Source: RGIG995 sp045543655
GTDB taxonomy: Bacteria; Bacillota; Clostridia; Oscillospirales; UBA644
Assembly (NCBI GenBank): GCA_045543655.1
Contig: JAZPXN010000069.1
Span: 18,812 to 82,811, forward strand
Direction: 5' to 3'
DNA: 64,000 nucleotides
Part shown: piece after piece, positions 42,575 to 50,868 of the stretch
Layout of the letters: every line of letters starts with the position of its first letter
How positions within the stretch are numbered: the first letter of the stretch is position 1
Notes under the pieces: model-generated
Told to the model about the DNA's origin: nothing
Databases searched by the model: none
Seen by the model: only the letters and a program-made list of their open reading frames with translations
Made by a program: the position numbers and the translations under genes

Positions 42575-43315
42575 TTATTTCAAAAGATAAAGCATGATGG
42601 AGGCCGCCGATGCGGCGTTGAGGGAATTGATGGGATTCTGCATGGGGATATAGACGGTTTGATCCGCCGCTTTCAAAACCTCTGCGCAGACTCCCTGCCC
42701 TTCGCTTCCGATGATCACGGCCCGTTTTTGCGGGACGGTCAACCTATCCGGCGTTACGGCCGAGGCATCCAGCGCCGTGGCGTAGACGGTAAATCCGTCG
42801 TTTCGTAACGTCCGGACCCTTTCCGGCAGATCCCGGGTCTGTTCAATATAGCAGGAGCGGAAGGCTCCGGCGGTGGACATCAGGGCTTTTGCCGACCAGG
42901 GATTGGCGCAGCCCGGGGATAAGATCACGCCGAATCCGAAGGCGTAGGCGGTGCGGATGACCGTTCCCACGTTGCCCGGATCCTGCACCCGGTCGAGAAG
43001 GATCAGCTTTTCCGGTCGCTCCGGCTGACGCCGGGTTACCGTGCAGGCGACGGTCTGTTCCGACGTTGCGGCGCAGATCTTTCCCATGGCCCGGGGGGAT
43101 AAGAGGTAGACCGGAACGGTTTTTGGCAGGGCTTTTAAAAAATCTCCGTGTTTTTCAAGGTCGGTGGTGAAGATTTCAAGCACGCATTCCGGCGGTAATT
43201 CCTCCACGAACCGGGTTCCTTCCATGAAGAACCTTTCTGCCGTGGGAGATTTTCGCAGGGCGGCAATCTCCTTCAGATAGGGATTGGACGGGGAAGAAAT
43301 CTCTTTTATTTGCAT
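42575..43315 (-). CDS. SpoU-family 23S rRNA/tRNA ribose 2'-O-methyltransferase
   Basis: A SPOUT-class S-adenosylmethionine methyltransferase of 246 residues. An N-terminal substrate-binding part (about 1-90; ISSPSNPYLKEIAALRKS) precedes the knotted catalytic domain with LDRVQDPGNVGTVIRTAYAFG (motif 1), AVIIGSEGQGV (motif 2) and PMQNPINSLNAASAASIML (motif 3). It resembles the RlmB/TsnR-like group of Firmicutes; the target nucleotide is not known. It overlaps the trkA-like gene by 10 bp. Confidence 0.9.
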   Translation of the reverse strand: MQIKEISSPSNPYLKEIAALRKSPTAERFFMEGTRFVEELPPECVLEIFTTDLEKHGDFLKALPKTVPVYLLSPRAMGKICAATSEQTVACTVTRRQPERPEKLILLDRVQDPGNVGTVIRTAYAFGFGVILSPGCANPWSAKALMSTAGAFRSCYIEQTRDLPERVRTLRNDGFTVYATALDASAVTPDRLTVPQKRAVIIGSEGQGVCAEVLKAADQTVYIPMQNPINSLNAASAASIMLYLLK

Positions 43316-43959
43316 TCCCGGATCCTCGCAACTTTTTCTTCCGGCCCTACCACGGTCAGCTCGTCTCCGGCCTCAAAGACCGTTTCCGGGGAAAAGCCCG
43401 TGTCGAGAAGGCCCGATCCGTGCTTGCGGACAGCGATAACGTTCAGTCCGTGATTTGCCCGGACGTTCAGCTCCCGCAGATTTTTCCCGATCCAGCTTTC
43501 GGGCACCGTCAGCTCTCCGATGGATTGACCGCCGTCCAGAGGAATATAATTCTTCAGACCCGCCGAAAGCTTCCGGGCGATGCGGTCGCCCATATCCACC
43601 TCCGGACAGACGATGATATCCGCGCCGATGCGGTGCAGAAGCCGGGAGTGCTTGTTGTCGTAGGACTGGCAGACCACCTTTTTTGCTCCCATCTCCTTGA
43701 CCAGGGTGGTGATCAGGGCGCTTGCCTGGATATCCTCGGAAATGGCCACGATGACGTAATCGTAATCGGGGACGTCCAGCGCCTGCAGGACCCCTTCGTC
43801 CAGACAGTCTGCCTGACGGGTGTCTACCTCCGAGGCGATGCGGTCGATCTTCTCCACGTCGATATCCACCGCCAGAACGTCCTGCCCCAGACGAACCAGC
43901 TTCCGGGCTGCTTCCCGGCCGAACTGGCTGAGGCCAATGATCAAAAACGAGTGCTTCAT
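43306..43959 (-). CDS. trkA: K+ uptake regulatory subunit TrkA/KtrA (RCK protein)
   Basis: A cytoplasmic gating subunit of a Ktr/Trk potassium transporter. The 217-residue protein has one RCK_N Rossmann domain (about 1-130; FLIIGLSQFGREAARKLVRLG, VDIDVEKIDRIAS) and one RCK_C domain (about 135-215; IGELTVPESWIGKNLREL), the single-unit KtrA/KtrC form that builds an octameric ring. Nucleotides bound at the GxSxFG loop control the channel. It is 13 bp from its membrane partner trkH. Confidence 0.94.
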   Translation of the reverse strand: MKHSFLIIGLSQFGREAARKLVRLGQDVLAVDIDVEKIDRIASEVDTRQADCLDEGVLQALDVPDYDYVIVAISEDIQASALITTLVKEMGAKKVVCQSYDNKHSRLLHRIGADIIVCPEVDMGDRIARKLSAGLKNYIPLDGGQSIGELTVPESWIGKNLRELNVRANHGLNVIAVRKHGSGLLDTGFSPETVFEAGDELTVVGPEEKVARIRECK

Positions 43960-43972
43960 AGCGTATACTCCT

Positions 43973-45367
43973 TTATCCGATCAGAATATCTCCCTCCGGG
44001 AAACGAAGGGTATTTTGCCGCTTTCTGCGGTCGGTGAGAAGGGCGTGGGAGATGGTCAGCATCCCCACCCGCCCGGAAAACATCAAAAGCATCAGCAAAA
44101 TCTTGGAAAAGGCCGACAGCGTCGGCGTCACCGAAAGGGACAGCCCCACCGTCGCAAAGGCGGAGGTGCATTCGTAGACCGCCTCCAGATAGGTAAGCCC
44201 CGGCTCCGCCACGGTGATGAGTATGGACGTGACGAGGATCGCAAGGAAGGGGAAGGCCACCAGCGCCAGCGCCCGGTAGACCAGGTCTGAGCTCAGCCGC
44301 CGCTTCATCAGAACCGCGTCCTTCCGGCCGGTCAAAACTGAGCGAAGGGCCGCCCAGAGCACTGCAACCGTGGTTACCTTCACGCCGCCGCCGGTAGACC
44401 CGGAGGAGGCTCCGATGAACATCAGCACCACCGTCAGCACCTTGCTTGCTTCGGTCATTGCGCTCAGGTCGATGGTGTTCATCCCTGCCGTACGGGGGGA
44501 GACCGATTGGAAGAAGGCCGCAAGGATCTGCTCCTTCAGCGAAAGACCGCCCAGAGTAGCGGGGTTGGAAAATTCTAAAAGATAGATCGAAATTGCCCCT
44601 GCGAGGATCAGCGATCCCGAAACGGCGATGACGGTTTTCGAAAAGAGGGAAAGCTTCTTCCAGCTGTGCTTGGTGTAAAGCTCCTCCCATACCAGAAAGC
44701 CCATCCCTCCGATGACGATCAGCCCCATGACGGTCAGGTTGACCACCAGGTCTCCGGTGTAGGCCGTCAGTGATGCGAAGGGCGTTTCGGATCCCATCAG
44801 ATCAAAGCCGGCGTTGCAGAAGGCTGATACCGCCACGAAGACGCCCCGCCAGATGCCACTTGCCCAGCCGTATTCTGGAATGAACCGGACGGATAAGATC
44901 AGCGCTGCGGCGCCTTCGAAGACCGCCGTCCCCACGAGGGCGTGCTTCAGGGTGCGCGCCGCCGTTTTAAAGTCTGCGGTGTTCATGGATTCTGCCATCT
45001 GCTTGCGGTTGGAAAGGGAGGTGTCCCCCCGGAGCAACAAGATCAGCGCCGAGCCTAAGGTCATGAACCCCAGCCCGCCGATCTGGATCATGCAAAGAAT
45101 GATCGCCTGGCCGAAGAAGGACCATTGGGTGGCGGTATCGTATACCACCAGCCCCGTAATGCAGGTGGCCGAGGTCGCGGTGAAGAGGGTGTTGATAAAC
45201 GGCGTCGCCGTTCCGTCTGCGGAGGATACGGGCAGCGTCAGCAACAGCGCTCCCGTAAGGATGATCAGGAGAAATCCGACGACCATGATCCGGTACAGAT
45301 TCATGCGGGGACGCTTTTTTTCTTTTGGAAGAACGGTTTTCACGGCTTCGATTCTCCTTTCGGGCAA
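43973..45367 (-). CDS. trkH: K+ transporter membrane subunit TrkH/KtrB
   Basis: The ion-conducting subunit of a Ktr/Trk system, with four pore-like repeats in 464 residues and around ten hydrophobic segments. Characteristic pieces are TATSATCITGLVVYDTATQW, AFCNAGFDLMG, QSVSPRTAGMNTIDLSAM and IGASSGSTGGGVKVTT, which include the selectivity-filter glycines of the four repeats, and YECTSAFATVGLSLSVTP. The N-terminus has a basic stretch, PKEKKRPRMNLYR. It heads the twelve-gene train and has a clear promoter. Together with TrkA it imports K+, probably driven by the membrane potential or Na+. Confidence 0.94.
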   Translation of the reverse strand: MPERRIEAVKTVLPKEKKRPRMNLYRIMVVGFLLIILTGALLLTLPVSSADGTATPFINTLFTATSATCITGLVVYDTATQWSFFGQAIILCMIQIGGLGFMTLGSALILLLRGDTSLSNRKQMAESMNTADFKTAARTLKHALVGTAVFEGAAALILSVRFIPEYGWASGIWRGVFVAVSAFCNAGFDLMGSETPFASLTAYTGDLVVNLTVMGLIVIGGMGFLVWEELYTKHSWKKLSLFSKTVIAVSGSLILAGAISIYLLEFSNPATLGGLSLKEQILAAFFQSVSPRTAGMNTIDLSAMTEASKVLTVVLMFIGASSGSTGGGVKVTTVAVLWAALRSVLTGRKDAVLMKRRLSSDLVYRALALVAFPFLAILVTSILITVAEPGLTYLEAVYECTSAFATVGLSLSVTPTLSAFSKILLMLLMFSGRVGMLTISHALLTDRRKRQNTLRFPEGDILIG

Positions 45368-45381
45368 AAATTAACTACTAT

Positions 45382-45410
45382 ATAATAACACTATTTTCCG
45401 TTTCTGTCAA
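45382..45410 (-). promoter_or_regulatory. Promoter of the twelve-gene reverse train
   Basis: On the minus strand TTGACA (45410-45405), 17-bp spacer, TATTAT (45387-45382). No other strong promoter-like pair was seen between here and 33.7 kb on this strand. Confidence 0.8.
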
Positions 45411-45600
45411 GACCTTTTGTAAAACCTTGGGAAATCTTACGGAGATTTTTCTTTTCCGCAACAATCTGTTTGAGAAAATTTTACCGATTTTTTTCATAAT
45501 CGGGGGAATTTCGTCGTCTGTTCGGAGAAAAGTCACAAATTCGCCGAAAAGAATTGCGGAGTTTGTGGTAGTATAAAATAAAATATGAGAGGAGATGCCT

Positions 45601-46728
45601 ATGGTTACGATCAAAGAAGTGGTTACCAAGCGGGATCTGAAGCGTTTCGTGGATTTCCCAAACCGCCTTTACCGGGACGTGCCGGCCTTCGTGCCGCCCC
45701 TGCGCTCCGACGATCTGTCGGACTGGGACCGGAAGAAGAACCCCGCCTTCGAATATTGCGATGCCAAATGCTGGCTTGCTCTCCGGGACGGTGAAGTCGT
45801 TGGGCGGATCGGTGCCATCCTGAGCCGGAAGGCCAACGAGAAATGGAATACTTCCCGGATGAGGTTTACGCAGGTGGACTTTATCGACGATCCGGAGGTC
45901 TCTAAGGCCCTGTTTGCTACCGTAGAAGAATGCGCACGCACGTGCGGGTGCGCGCAGGTACAGGGGCCCTTGGGCTTTTCCGATATGGATCGGGAGGGGA
46001 TGCTCGTGGAAGGGTTTGACCGCCGCAATATGTTCATCACCTATTATAATCATCCCTACTATAACGACCATCTGACCCGTCTGGGCTATGAAAAGGACGT
46101 GGATTGGATCGAATACCGCATCACCGTCCCCGAGGAAGATTCTCCTCAGATCGAAAAAATCCGCCGGGTAGCAAAGTACGTTACCCGCCACGGTCAGTAT
46201 CGCGTAGCGACGGTGAAGAGCCGGAAGGATTACGGGCCCTATATCGAAAAGGTGTTCCGCCTCGTCAACGAGGCCTACGCCCACCTTTACGGAACGGTGG
46301 ATCTGTCCGACGCCCAGATTAAGCGGTACGCCGATAAATTTATCCCCATGATCTCTCCGGACTACGTCTGCTTCGTGGAGGATGCCGCCGGGGAGCTGGT
46401 GGCCTTCGGGATTTCTGCTCCGTCCCTTGCCGACGCCTTTAAAAGGAGCCGCGGCCGCCTCTTTCCCACGGGCTGGATCGGCGTGCTGAAATCCCTGAAA
46501 AAGAACGACTCCGCAGACCTGTTTCTGATCGCCGTCCGCCCCGATCTGCAGGGCAAGGGGATCAACGCGGTGATTTTGAGTCATATCTACGATAATTACC
46601 GCAAAAACGGGATCCGCTACATCGAGACCGGGCCTCAGCTGGAGACCAATTCCAAAATTCTGGGGCAATGGGAAATGTTCGACAAAGAACAGCACAAGCG
46701 CCGCAGATGTTACGTAAAAACCTTGTAA
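45601..46728 (+). CDS. GNAT-like N-acetyltransferase family protein
   Basis: A 375-residue protein of the family that starts with FVDFPNRLYRDVPAFVPPLRSDD, seen widely in anaerobes and annotated as GNAT or hypothetical. The C-terminal half holds an acetyl-CoA-binding-like stretch, FLIAVRPDLQGKGINAVILSH, followed by IRYIETGPQLETNSKILGQWE. The donor site is therefore plausible but the acceptor is unknown. I use the ATG at 45601; the ATG at 45595 directly abuts the GAGAGGAG ribosome binding site. It is a single gene with a terminator behind it. Confidence 0.78.
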   Translation: MVTIKEVVTKRDLKRFVDFPNRLYRDVPAFVPPLRSDDLSDWDRKKNPAFEYCDAKCWLALRDGEVVGRIGAILSRKANEKWNTSRMRFTQVDFIDDPEVSKALFATVEECARTCGCAQVQGPLGFSDMDREGMLVEGFDRRNMFITYYNHPYYNDHLTRLGYEKDVDWIEYRITVPEEDSPQIEKIRRVAKYVTRHGQYRVATVKSRKDYGPYIEKVFRLVNEAYAHLYGTVDLSDAQIKRYADKFIPMISPDYVCFVEDAAGELVAFGISAPSLADAFKRSRGRLFPTGWIGVLKSLKKNDSADLFLIAVRPDLQGKGINAVILSHIYDNYRKNGIRYIETGPQLETNSKILGQWEMFDKEQHKRRRCYVKTL

Positions 46729-46744
46729 AATCCATATTTTCCAC

Positions 46745-46777
46745 CCTCCCGACGCCTTCGCGCCGGGAGGTTTTTTT
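46745..46777 (+). terminator. Terminator behind the GNAT-like gene
   Basis: CCTCCCG (46745-46751) pairs with CGGGAGG (46764-46770), loop closed by inner CG pairs, followed by seven T. Confidence 0.9.
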
Positions 46778-46797
46778 GAGCAAAAATCCCCCTCCTC

Positions 46798-46863
46798 CGA
46801 CGCAAGAATTGCGTCGTCTGCCGCTTTCTTTTCGGTTCCTTTTTTCTCGCGAAAGAAAAAGAA
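46798..46863 (-). repeat. Two-hairpin intergenic repeat, copy 4
   Basis: A hairpin CGACGCAA-GAA-TTGCGTCG (46798-46816) is followed by GCCGCTTTCTTTTCGGTTCC and CTTTTTTCTCGCGAAAGAAAAAG. This matches copy 3 near 15.1 kb base for base over the core and in the same orientation, but uninterrupted. Confidence 0.7.
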
Positions 46864-46943
46864 TTCACTCCTTCTTTTTTTTAATTGTCCGGTTTATGGG
46901 ACTGATTTCGTGGTATACTGTAACCGTGAAAGGAGAGATGAAT

Positions 46944-47408
46944 ATGGCTTTTGAAATCGTGACCGAGCCTCTGCTGTCCCTGCCTGCGGAGGCGGTGGTC
47001 AATCGGGCCAATATCGGTCTGCAGTATTCCTCGGGGCTGTGCGCTGAGATCTTCGAGGCCGCCGGAAAATTGCCTCTGCAGCGGGCTTGCGTTGCGATCG
47101 GCTCCTGCCCCGTGGGAGACGCGGTGGCCACCGAAGGATTCGCTCTTCCCGCAAAATATATCATCCACGCCGTCCCGCCCCGGTGGTGCGGCGGAAAATA
47201 CAGGGAAGACGAATTGCTGGCCGCGTGCTATAAAAAATCCATCGCCCTCGCCGCCCGTCTCGGCGTCCGATCCCTGGCCTTCCCTCTGCTGTCCGAGGGA
47301 CGCTGTGACTACCCTGCCGACCGCGGACTGGCCGTGGCCAAACGGGCGATTATGACCGCCCCCGCACAGGAAAATATGAAGATCTATCTGACCCTCCCCA
47401 AGACCTGA
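46944..47408 (+). CDS. Macro-domain protein (ADP-ribose-binding)
   Basis: A 154-residue single macro domain. The family fold is clear: LPAEAVVNRANIGLQYSSGL corresponds to the usual VNAAN-xxL-xxGGGV loop, and YIIHAVPPRW, GVRSLAFPLLSEGRCDYP and A.AKRAI follow in order. Both loop asparagines are kept (NRAN), but the glycine-rich loop is GLQYSSGL rather than GGGGVDGA, so catalysis as an ADP-ribose deacetylase is less certain than binding. ATG 46944 is 8 bases after AAAGGAG. No ADP-ribosyltransferase or other NAD gene is adjacent. Confidence 0.82.
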   Translation: MAFEIVTEPLLSLPAEAVVNRANIGLQYSSGLCAEIFEAAGKLPLQRACVAIGSCPVGDAVATEGFALPAKYIIHAVPPRWCGGKYREDELLAACYKKSIALAARLGVRSLAFPLLSEGRCDYPADRGLAVAKRAIMTAPAQENMKIYLTLPKT

Positions 47409-47414
47409 CACTGA

Positions 47415-47453
47415 GACCTCACGGATCCCTCCCCGTGAGGTCTTGGTCATTTT
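47415..47453 (+). terminator. Terminator behind the macro-domain gene
   Basis: GACCTCACGG (47415-47424) pairs perfectly with CCGTGAGGTC (47433-47442); the T-tract behind it is weak (TTGGTCATTTTG). Confidence 0.65.
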
Positions 47454-47492
47454 GTACAATTTCTCTTAATTCGATTTGTTAGAATTGTACAA
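47452..47492. promoter_or_regulatory. Paired TTGTACAA palindromes upstream of hppA (possible operators)
   Basis: TTGTACAA occurs at 47452-47459 and 47485-47492, 33 bp apart, about three helical turns. The second ends 8 bp before the -35 box. Flanking AATT extends both. Confidence 0.45.
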
Positions 47493-47500
47493 TTAAATTC

Positions 47501-47529
47501 TTGACAAAAGAAAAAAAAAGTGATAAAAT
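47501..47529 (+). promoter_or_regulatory. hppA promoter, extended -10
   Basis: TTGACA (47501-47506), 17-bp spacer, TAAAAT (47524-47529) with TGa extension. Confidence 0.85.
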
Positions 47530-47555
47530 ATTTTATTATAATAAAAAGGAAAGAG

Positions 47556-49670
47556 ATGGATTCAAACATGGAAAAATGGCTTGCCGCAGCAACCCTCTTG
47601 GGCGCTGTCGTTGCGCTGCTATTCGCCGTTGTGACCGCCCTGAAGGTGCTGAAAGCCCCCGAGGGCAACGAAAAAATGAAAAAGATCGCCTCCGCAATCC
47701 GCCAGGGAGCCAACGCCTTTCTGAAGCGGCAGTACAAGGTCGTCGTGATCTTTTTTGCCTGTATTTTCGTCATTCTTTCAGTGATGGCGTTTTTTAAATT
47801 GCTGTCTCCCTACGTTCCCTTTGCCTTCGTAACCGGCGGGTTTTTCTCCGCTCTTTCCGGGTTTATCGGGATGAAGATCGCCACCGCCGCCAATTCCCGT
47901 ACCGCCAACGCCTGCATTCAAGGGCTGAACCCCGGTCTGCGCATCGCCTTTTCCGCCGGCTCGGTCATGGGCTTTACGGTGGTCGGTCTGGGGCTTCTGG
48001 ACATTGCGGTGTGGTTTATTCTCCTCCGCTTCGTTTTCAACCTGGATGCCTCCGCCATTACCAGCGCGATGCTGACCTTCGGGATGGGGGCTTCCAGTAT
48101 GGCTCTCTTCGCCCGGGTGGGCGGCGGGATCTTTACGAAGGCCGCTGACGTGGGGGCCGATCTCGTAGGGAAGGTCGAAGCCGGGATTCCCGAAGACGAT
48201 CCCCGCAACCCCGCCGTCATTGCCGATAACGTGGGGGACAACGTGGGTGACGTGGCCGGCATGGGCGCCGATCTTTACGAATCCTACGTGGGCTCCGTGA
48301 TCTCCTCCTCCGCGCTGGGCGTGGTCGCCTTCTCCGGATACGAAGCCATGGCCGTCCCCATGCTTCTTGCCGCTATCGGGATTCTCTGCTCTATCATCGG
48401 AACCTTCCTCGTTCGCACCAAGGAAGGCGCGACCCAGAAGGACTTGCTCCGTTCCCTCAGCCGCGGCACCAATTTCTCCGCCGTCCTGATTGCCGTGGTG
48501 GCCCTGCCTTTGGTCTGGTTTGCCCTCGGGAAGGAGAATATCGGCCTTTATTTTGCCATCCTTGCAGGACTCGTTGCCGGAGTGCTGATCGGTCAGTCTA
48601 CCGAATATTTCACCTCCGACAGCTATAAGCCCACCAAAAACCTGGCAGGGGACGCCGAAACCGGCTCTGCTACCGTTATTATCGGCGGTCTCGGGCTCGG
48701 TATGATGTCCACCGCCCTTCCCATTATCATCGTCGCCGCCGCCGTTCTGATCTCCTTCTTCGTTTCCGGAGGCGCTGGCTCTGCTTCTATGGGGCTTTAC
48801 GGGATCTCCCTTGCGGCCGTGGGAATGCTCTCCACCCTGGGAATCACCCTTGCCACCGACGCTTACGGCCCCGTTGCGGATAACGCCGGCGGGATTGCCC
48901 AGATGGCCGGCCTGGACGAATCGGTTCGGGAACGCACCGACGCCCTCGACTCCCTCGGCAATACCACCGCCGCCACCGGCAAGGGCTTTGCCATCGGCTC
49001 CGCGGCGCTGACGGCCCTGGCCCTCATGGCTTCTTACGTGGACAAGATCAAAGAAGTTTCCGCCTCCTCCAATATCGCCGTCGATACCACCTTCGATCTG
49101 ATGAACCCTCTGGTTCTCATCGGCGTGTTCATCGGTGGATGCCTTCCCTTCGTTTTCGCCGCCCTCACTATGTCTTCCGTGGGCCGTGCCGCCCGGAGCG
49201 TGGTCATCGAGGTCCGTCGGCAGTTTAAGCAGATTGCCGGGCTGATGGACGGCAAGGCCGATCCCGATTACGCTTCCTGCGTGGATCTCTGCACCAAGGC
49301 TTCCCTGAAGGAAATGGTGCTTCCCACCGTGGTTGCCGTCATCGTTCCCATCCTCGTGGGACTTTTGCTTGGCCCCCAGGGCGTGGTCGGAATGCTGGCC
49401 GGCGCTACCGTCACCGGATTTTTGATGGCCGTGTTTATGTCCAATTCCGGCGGTGCCTGGGATAACGCCAAGAAGCACATTGAGTCCGGCGTTTACGGCG
49501 GCAAGGGCAGCGATTCTCATAAGGCGGCCGTGGTCGGTGATACCGTCGGGGATCCCTTCAAGGATACCTCCGGTCCTGCGATCAACATTCTCATCAAGCT
49601 GCTGTCCATGGTCTCCATCGTCTTCGCGGCGCTGGTGCTGAATTTCAACCTCCCCTCGCTGTTCTTCTGA
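47556..49670 (+). CDS. hppA: K+-stimulated membrane-bound pyrophosphatase, ion pump
   Basis: This integral membrane enzyme splits pyrophosphate and pumps H+ or Na+ out of the cytoplasm. The 704-residue protein has about 16 hydrophobic segments and the catalytic signature DNVGDNVGDVAGMGADLYE plus a second acidic site, TDAYGPVADNAGGIAQM, and GDTVGDPFKDTSGPAINI near the C-terminus. The stretch GNTTAATGKGFAIGSA has Ala where K+-independent enzymes have Lys, so K+ should be required. Na+ versus H+ cannot be decided by eye; the many Na+-linked systems here make Na+ plausible. I start at the ATG at 47556, behind AAAGGAAAGAG. Confidence 0.95.
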   Translation: MDSNMEKWLAAATLLGAVVALLFAVVTALKVLKAPEGNEKMKKIASAIRQGANAFLKRQYKVVVIFFACIFVILSVMAFFKLLSPYVPFAFVTGGFFSALSGFIGMKIATAANSRTANACIQGLNPGLRIAFSAGSVMGFTVVGLGLLDIAVWFILLRFVFNLDASAITSAMLTFGMGASSMALFARVGGGIFTKAADVGADLVGKVEAGIPEDDPRNPAVIADNVGDNVGDVAGMGADLYESYVGSVISSSALGVVAFSGYEAMAVPMLLAAIGILCSIIGTFLVRTKEGATQKDLLRSLSRGTNFSAVLIAVVALPLVWFALGKENIGLYFAILAGLVAGVLIGQSTEYFTSDSYKPTKNLAGDAETGSATVIIGGLGLGMMSTALPIIIVAAAVLISFFVSGGAGSASMGLYGISLAAVGMLSTLGITLATDAYGPVADNAGGIAQMAGLDESVRERTDALDSLGNTTAATGKGFAIGSAALTALALMASYVDKIKEVSASSNIAVDTTFDLMNPLVLIGVFIGGCLPFVFAALTMSSVGRAARSVVIEVRRQFKQIAGLMDGKADPDYASCVDLCTKASLKEMVLPTVVAVIVPILVGLLLGPQGVVGMLAGATVTGFLMAVFMSNSGGAWDNAKKHIESGVYGGKGSDSHKAAVVGDTVGDPFKDTSGPAINILIKLLSMVSIVFAALVLNFNLPSLFF

Positions 49671-49692
49671 TTCCGATAAAAGATCATAAAAA

Positions 49693-49727
49693 CCCGGAGA
49701 TCCGCTTTGGATCTCCGGGATATTTTT
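49693..49727. terminator. Two-way terminator between hppA and the Gfo/Idh gene
   Basis: CCCGGAGATCC (49693-49703) pairs with GGATCTCCGGG (49709-49719); ATATTTTTA follows on the plus strand and TTTTTATGATC on the minus strand. Confidence 0.92.
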
Positions 49728-49737
49728 ATGGGTTTGC

Positions 49738-50760
49738 TCAGATTTCGGGGTATTTGATCTGTACGGGAACGTGCTTTTCGCAGGATTCCACGGTGGCAAC
49801 GGCCACGGCGACGGTAGAGGCTCCTTCCATGGAGGAAACGGGCATATCCTTGCCCTCCATCAGCGCTTCCACGAAGGCGTCGATCTCGGCGGTGATGTTG
49901 TGATTGTTGACCTCCACGTCCAGGGTCTGGGGCTTGGTGTAGCTCTTGTGATCCCCTTCCGTTTCCTGGAAGAGGGTGATGGTGGGGGAGGTGTTATCGC
50001 AGATAATGGTGCCCTTCGTGCCGTAGAAGACGGAACGCATGGTATAGTCCCGCTTACAGCCGATAGATACGAAAACCTTACCCATCACGTCGTTGGGGAA
50101 TTTATAGATGGCGATGCAGGTATCGTCTACGGGCCAGTCGGTCAGGGACTTGTGGTTGGCGTGGGCGTAAACCTCCGTGGGGTCGCCGGCAATCCAGCGC
50201 AGAAGGTCGATGGCGTGGCAACCGCCTCCGATCACGCCGTGACGGTCGGGATCGACCCGCCAGTCGTCAACGCCTCTTGCTCTGCCGTAGTTATGGGCGT
50301 ATTCGCTTTCCACGAAGATCAGATCTCCGATGGTGCCCTTGTCGATCAGATCCTTGACCATGACGAAGGAGGGCGTGCAGCGGCAGACCTGACCGATCAT
50401 CAGCTTGCGGCCGGTTTCCTTTTCCACTTGCATCATGCGTTCGCATTCCTCCATGGTCAGCGCCATGGGCTTTTCGCAAAGGACGTCCTTCCCTGCCTTC
50501 AGGAAGGCTTCGGTCATTTCCAGATGAAGCTTGTCGGGGGTGACGATGACGGCGGCGTCGATGGCCGGATCGTCCACCAGCTCCTTATAATCCTTTACGG
50601 CAATCTCCACGTTGAACTGCTTTTTGCGTTCTTCCAGGGATTCTTCGTGAGGATCGCAGATGGCGTAAAGATTTGCGCCCTTGTTGATGACGCCCTGCAT
50701 GTGCAGGCTTCCCATGAAACTGCATCCAATTACGGCAATGTTCAATTTGTTTTTGCTCAT
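49738..50760 (-). CDS. Gfo/Idh/MocA-family oxidoreductase
   Basis: A 340-residue NAD(P)-dependent dehydrogenase with the Rossmann start IAVIGCSFMGSLHMQGV, DAAVIVTPDKLHLEM, the CEKPMALT motif with its catalytic-region lysine, and GGGCHAIDLLRWIAGDP in the substrate domain, where His and Asp are expected to act. It is not a close copy of the Gfo/Idh protein at 18.1 kb. It is transcribed away from an AraC-type regulator that probably controls it; the substrate is unknown. AAAGGAAG precedes the ATG. Confidence 0.92.
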   Translation of the reverse strand: MSKNKLNIAVIGCSFMGSLHMQGVINKGANLYAICDPHEESLEERKKQFNVEIAVKDYKELVDDPAIDAAVIVTPDKLHLEMTEAFLKAGKDVLCEKPMALTMEECERMMQVEKETGRKLMIGQVCRCTPSFVMVKDLIDKGTIGDLIFVESEYAHNYGRARGVDDWRVDPDRHGVIGGGCHAIDLLRWIAGDPTEVYAHANHKSLTDWPVDDTCIAIYKFPNDVMGKVFVSIGCKRDYTMRSVFYGTKGTIICDNTSPTITLFQETEGDHKSYTKPQTLDVEVNNHNITAEIDAFVEALMEGKDMPVSSMEGASTVAVAVATVESCEKHVPVQIKYPEI

Positions 50761-50791
50761 AGTCTTGACTTCCTTTCGGTTTTATGATATA

Positions 50792-50820
50792 ATTATAGCA
50801 TACCGCAACGGGATAAACAA
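50792..50820 (-). promoter_or_regulatory. Promoter of the Gfo/Idh gene
   Basis: On the minus strand TTGTTT (50820-50815), 17-bp spacer, TATAAT (50797-50792) with TGc extension. The -35 is part of an AAACAA/TTGTTT inverted repeat (50815-50820 and 50828-50833) in the divergent region, a possible AraC site. Confidence 0.6.
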
Positions 50821-50868
50821 TTATCGTTTGTTTGTTCTTTTCGTCAATTTGTTGTTTTGGAGAGAAAA

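Noticed and set aside
47778..49799. Long reverse frame opposite hppA
   Set aside because: Antisense to a fully conserved membrane pyrophosphatase and crossing the two-way terminator.
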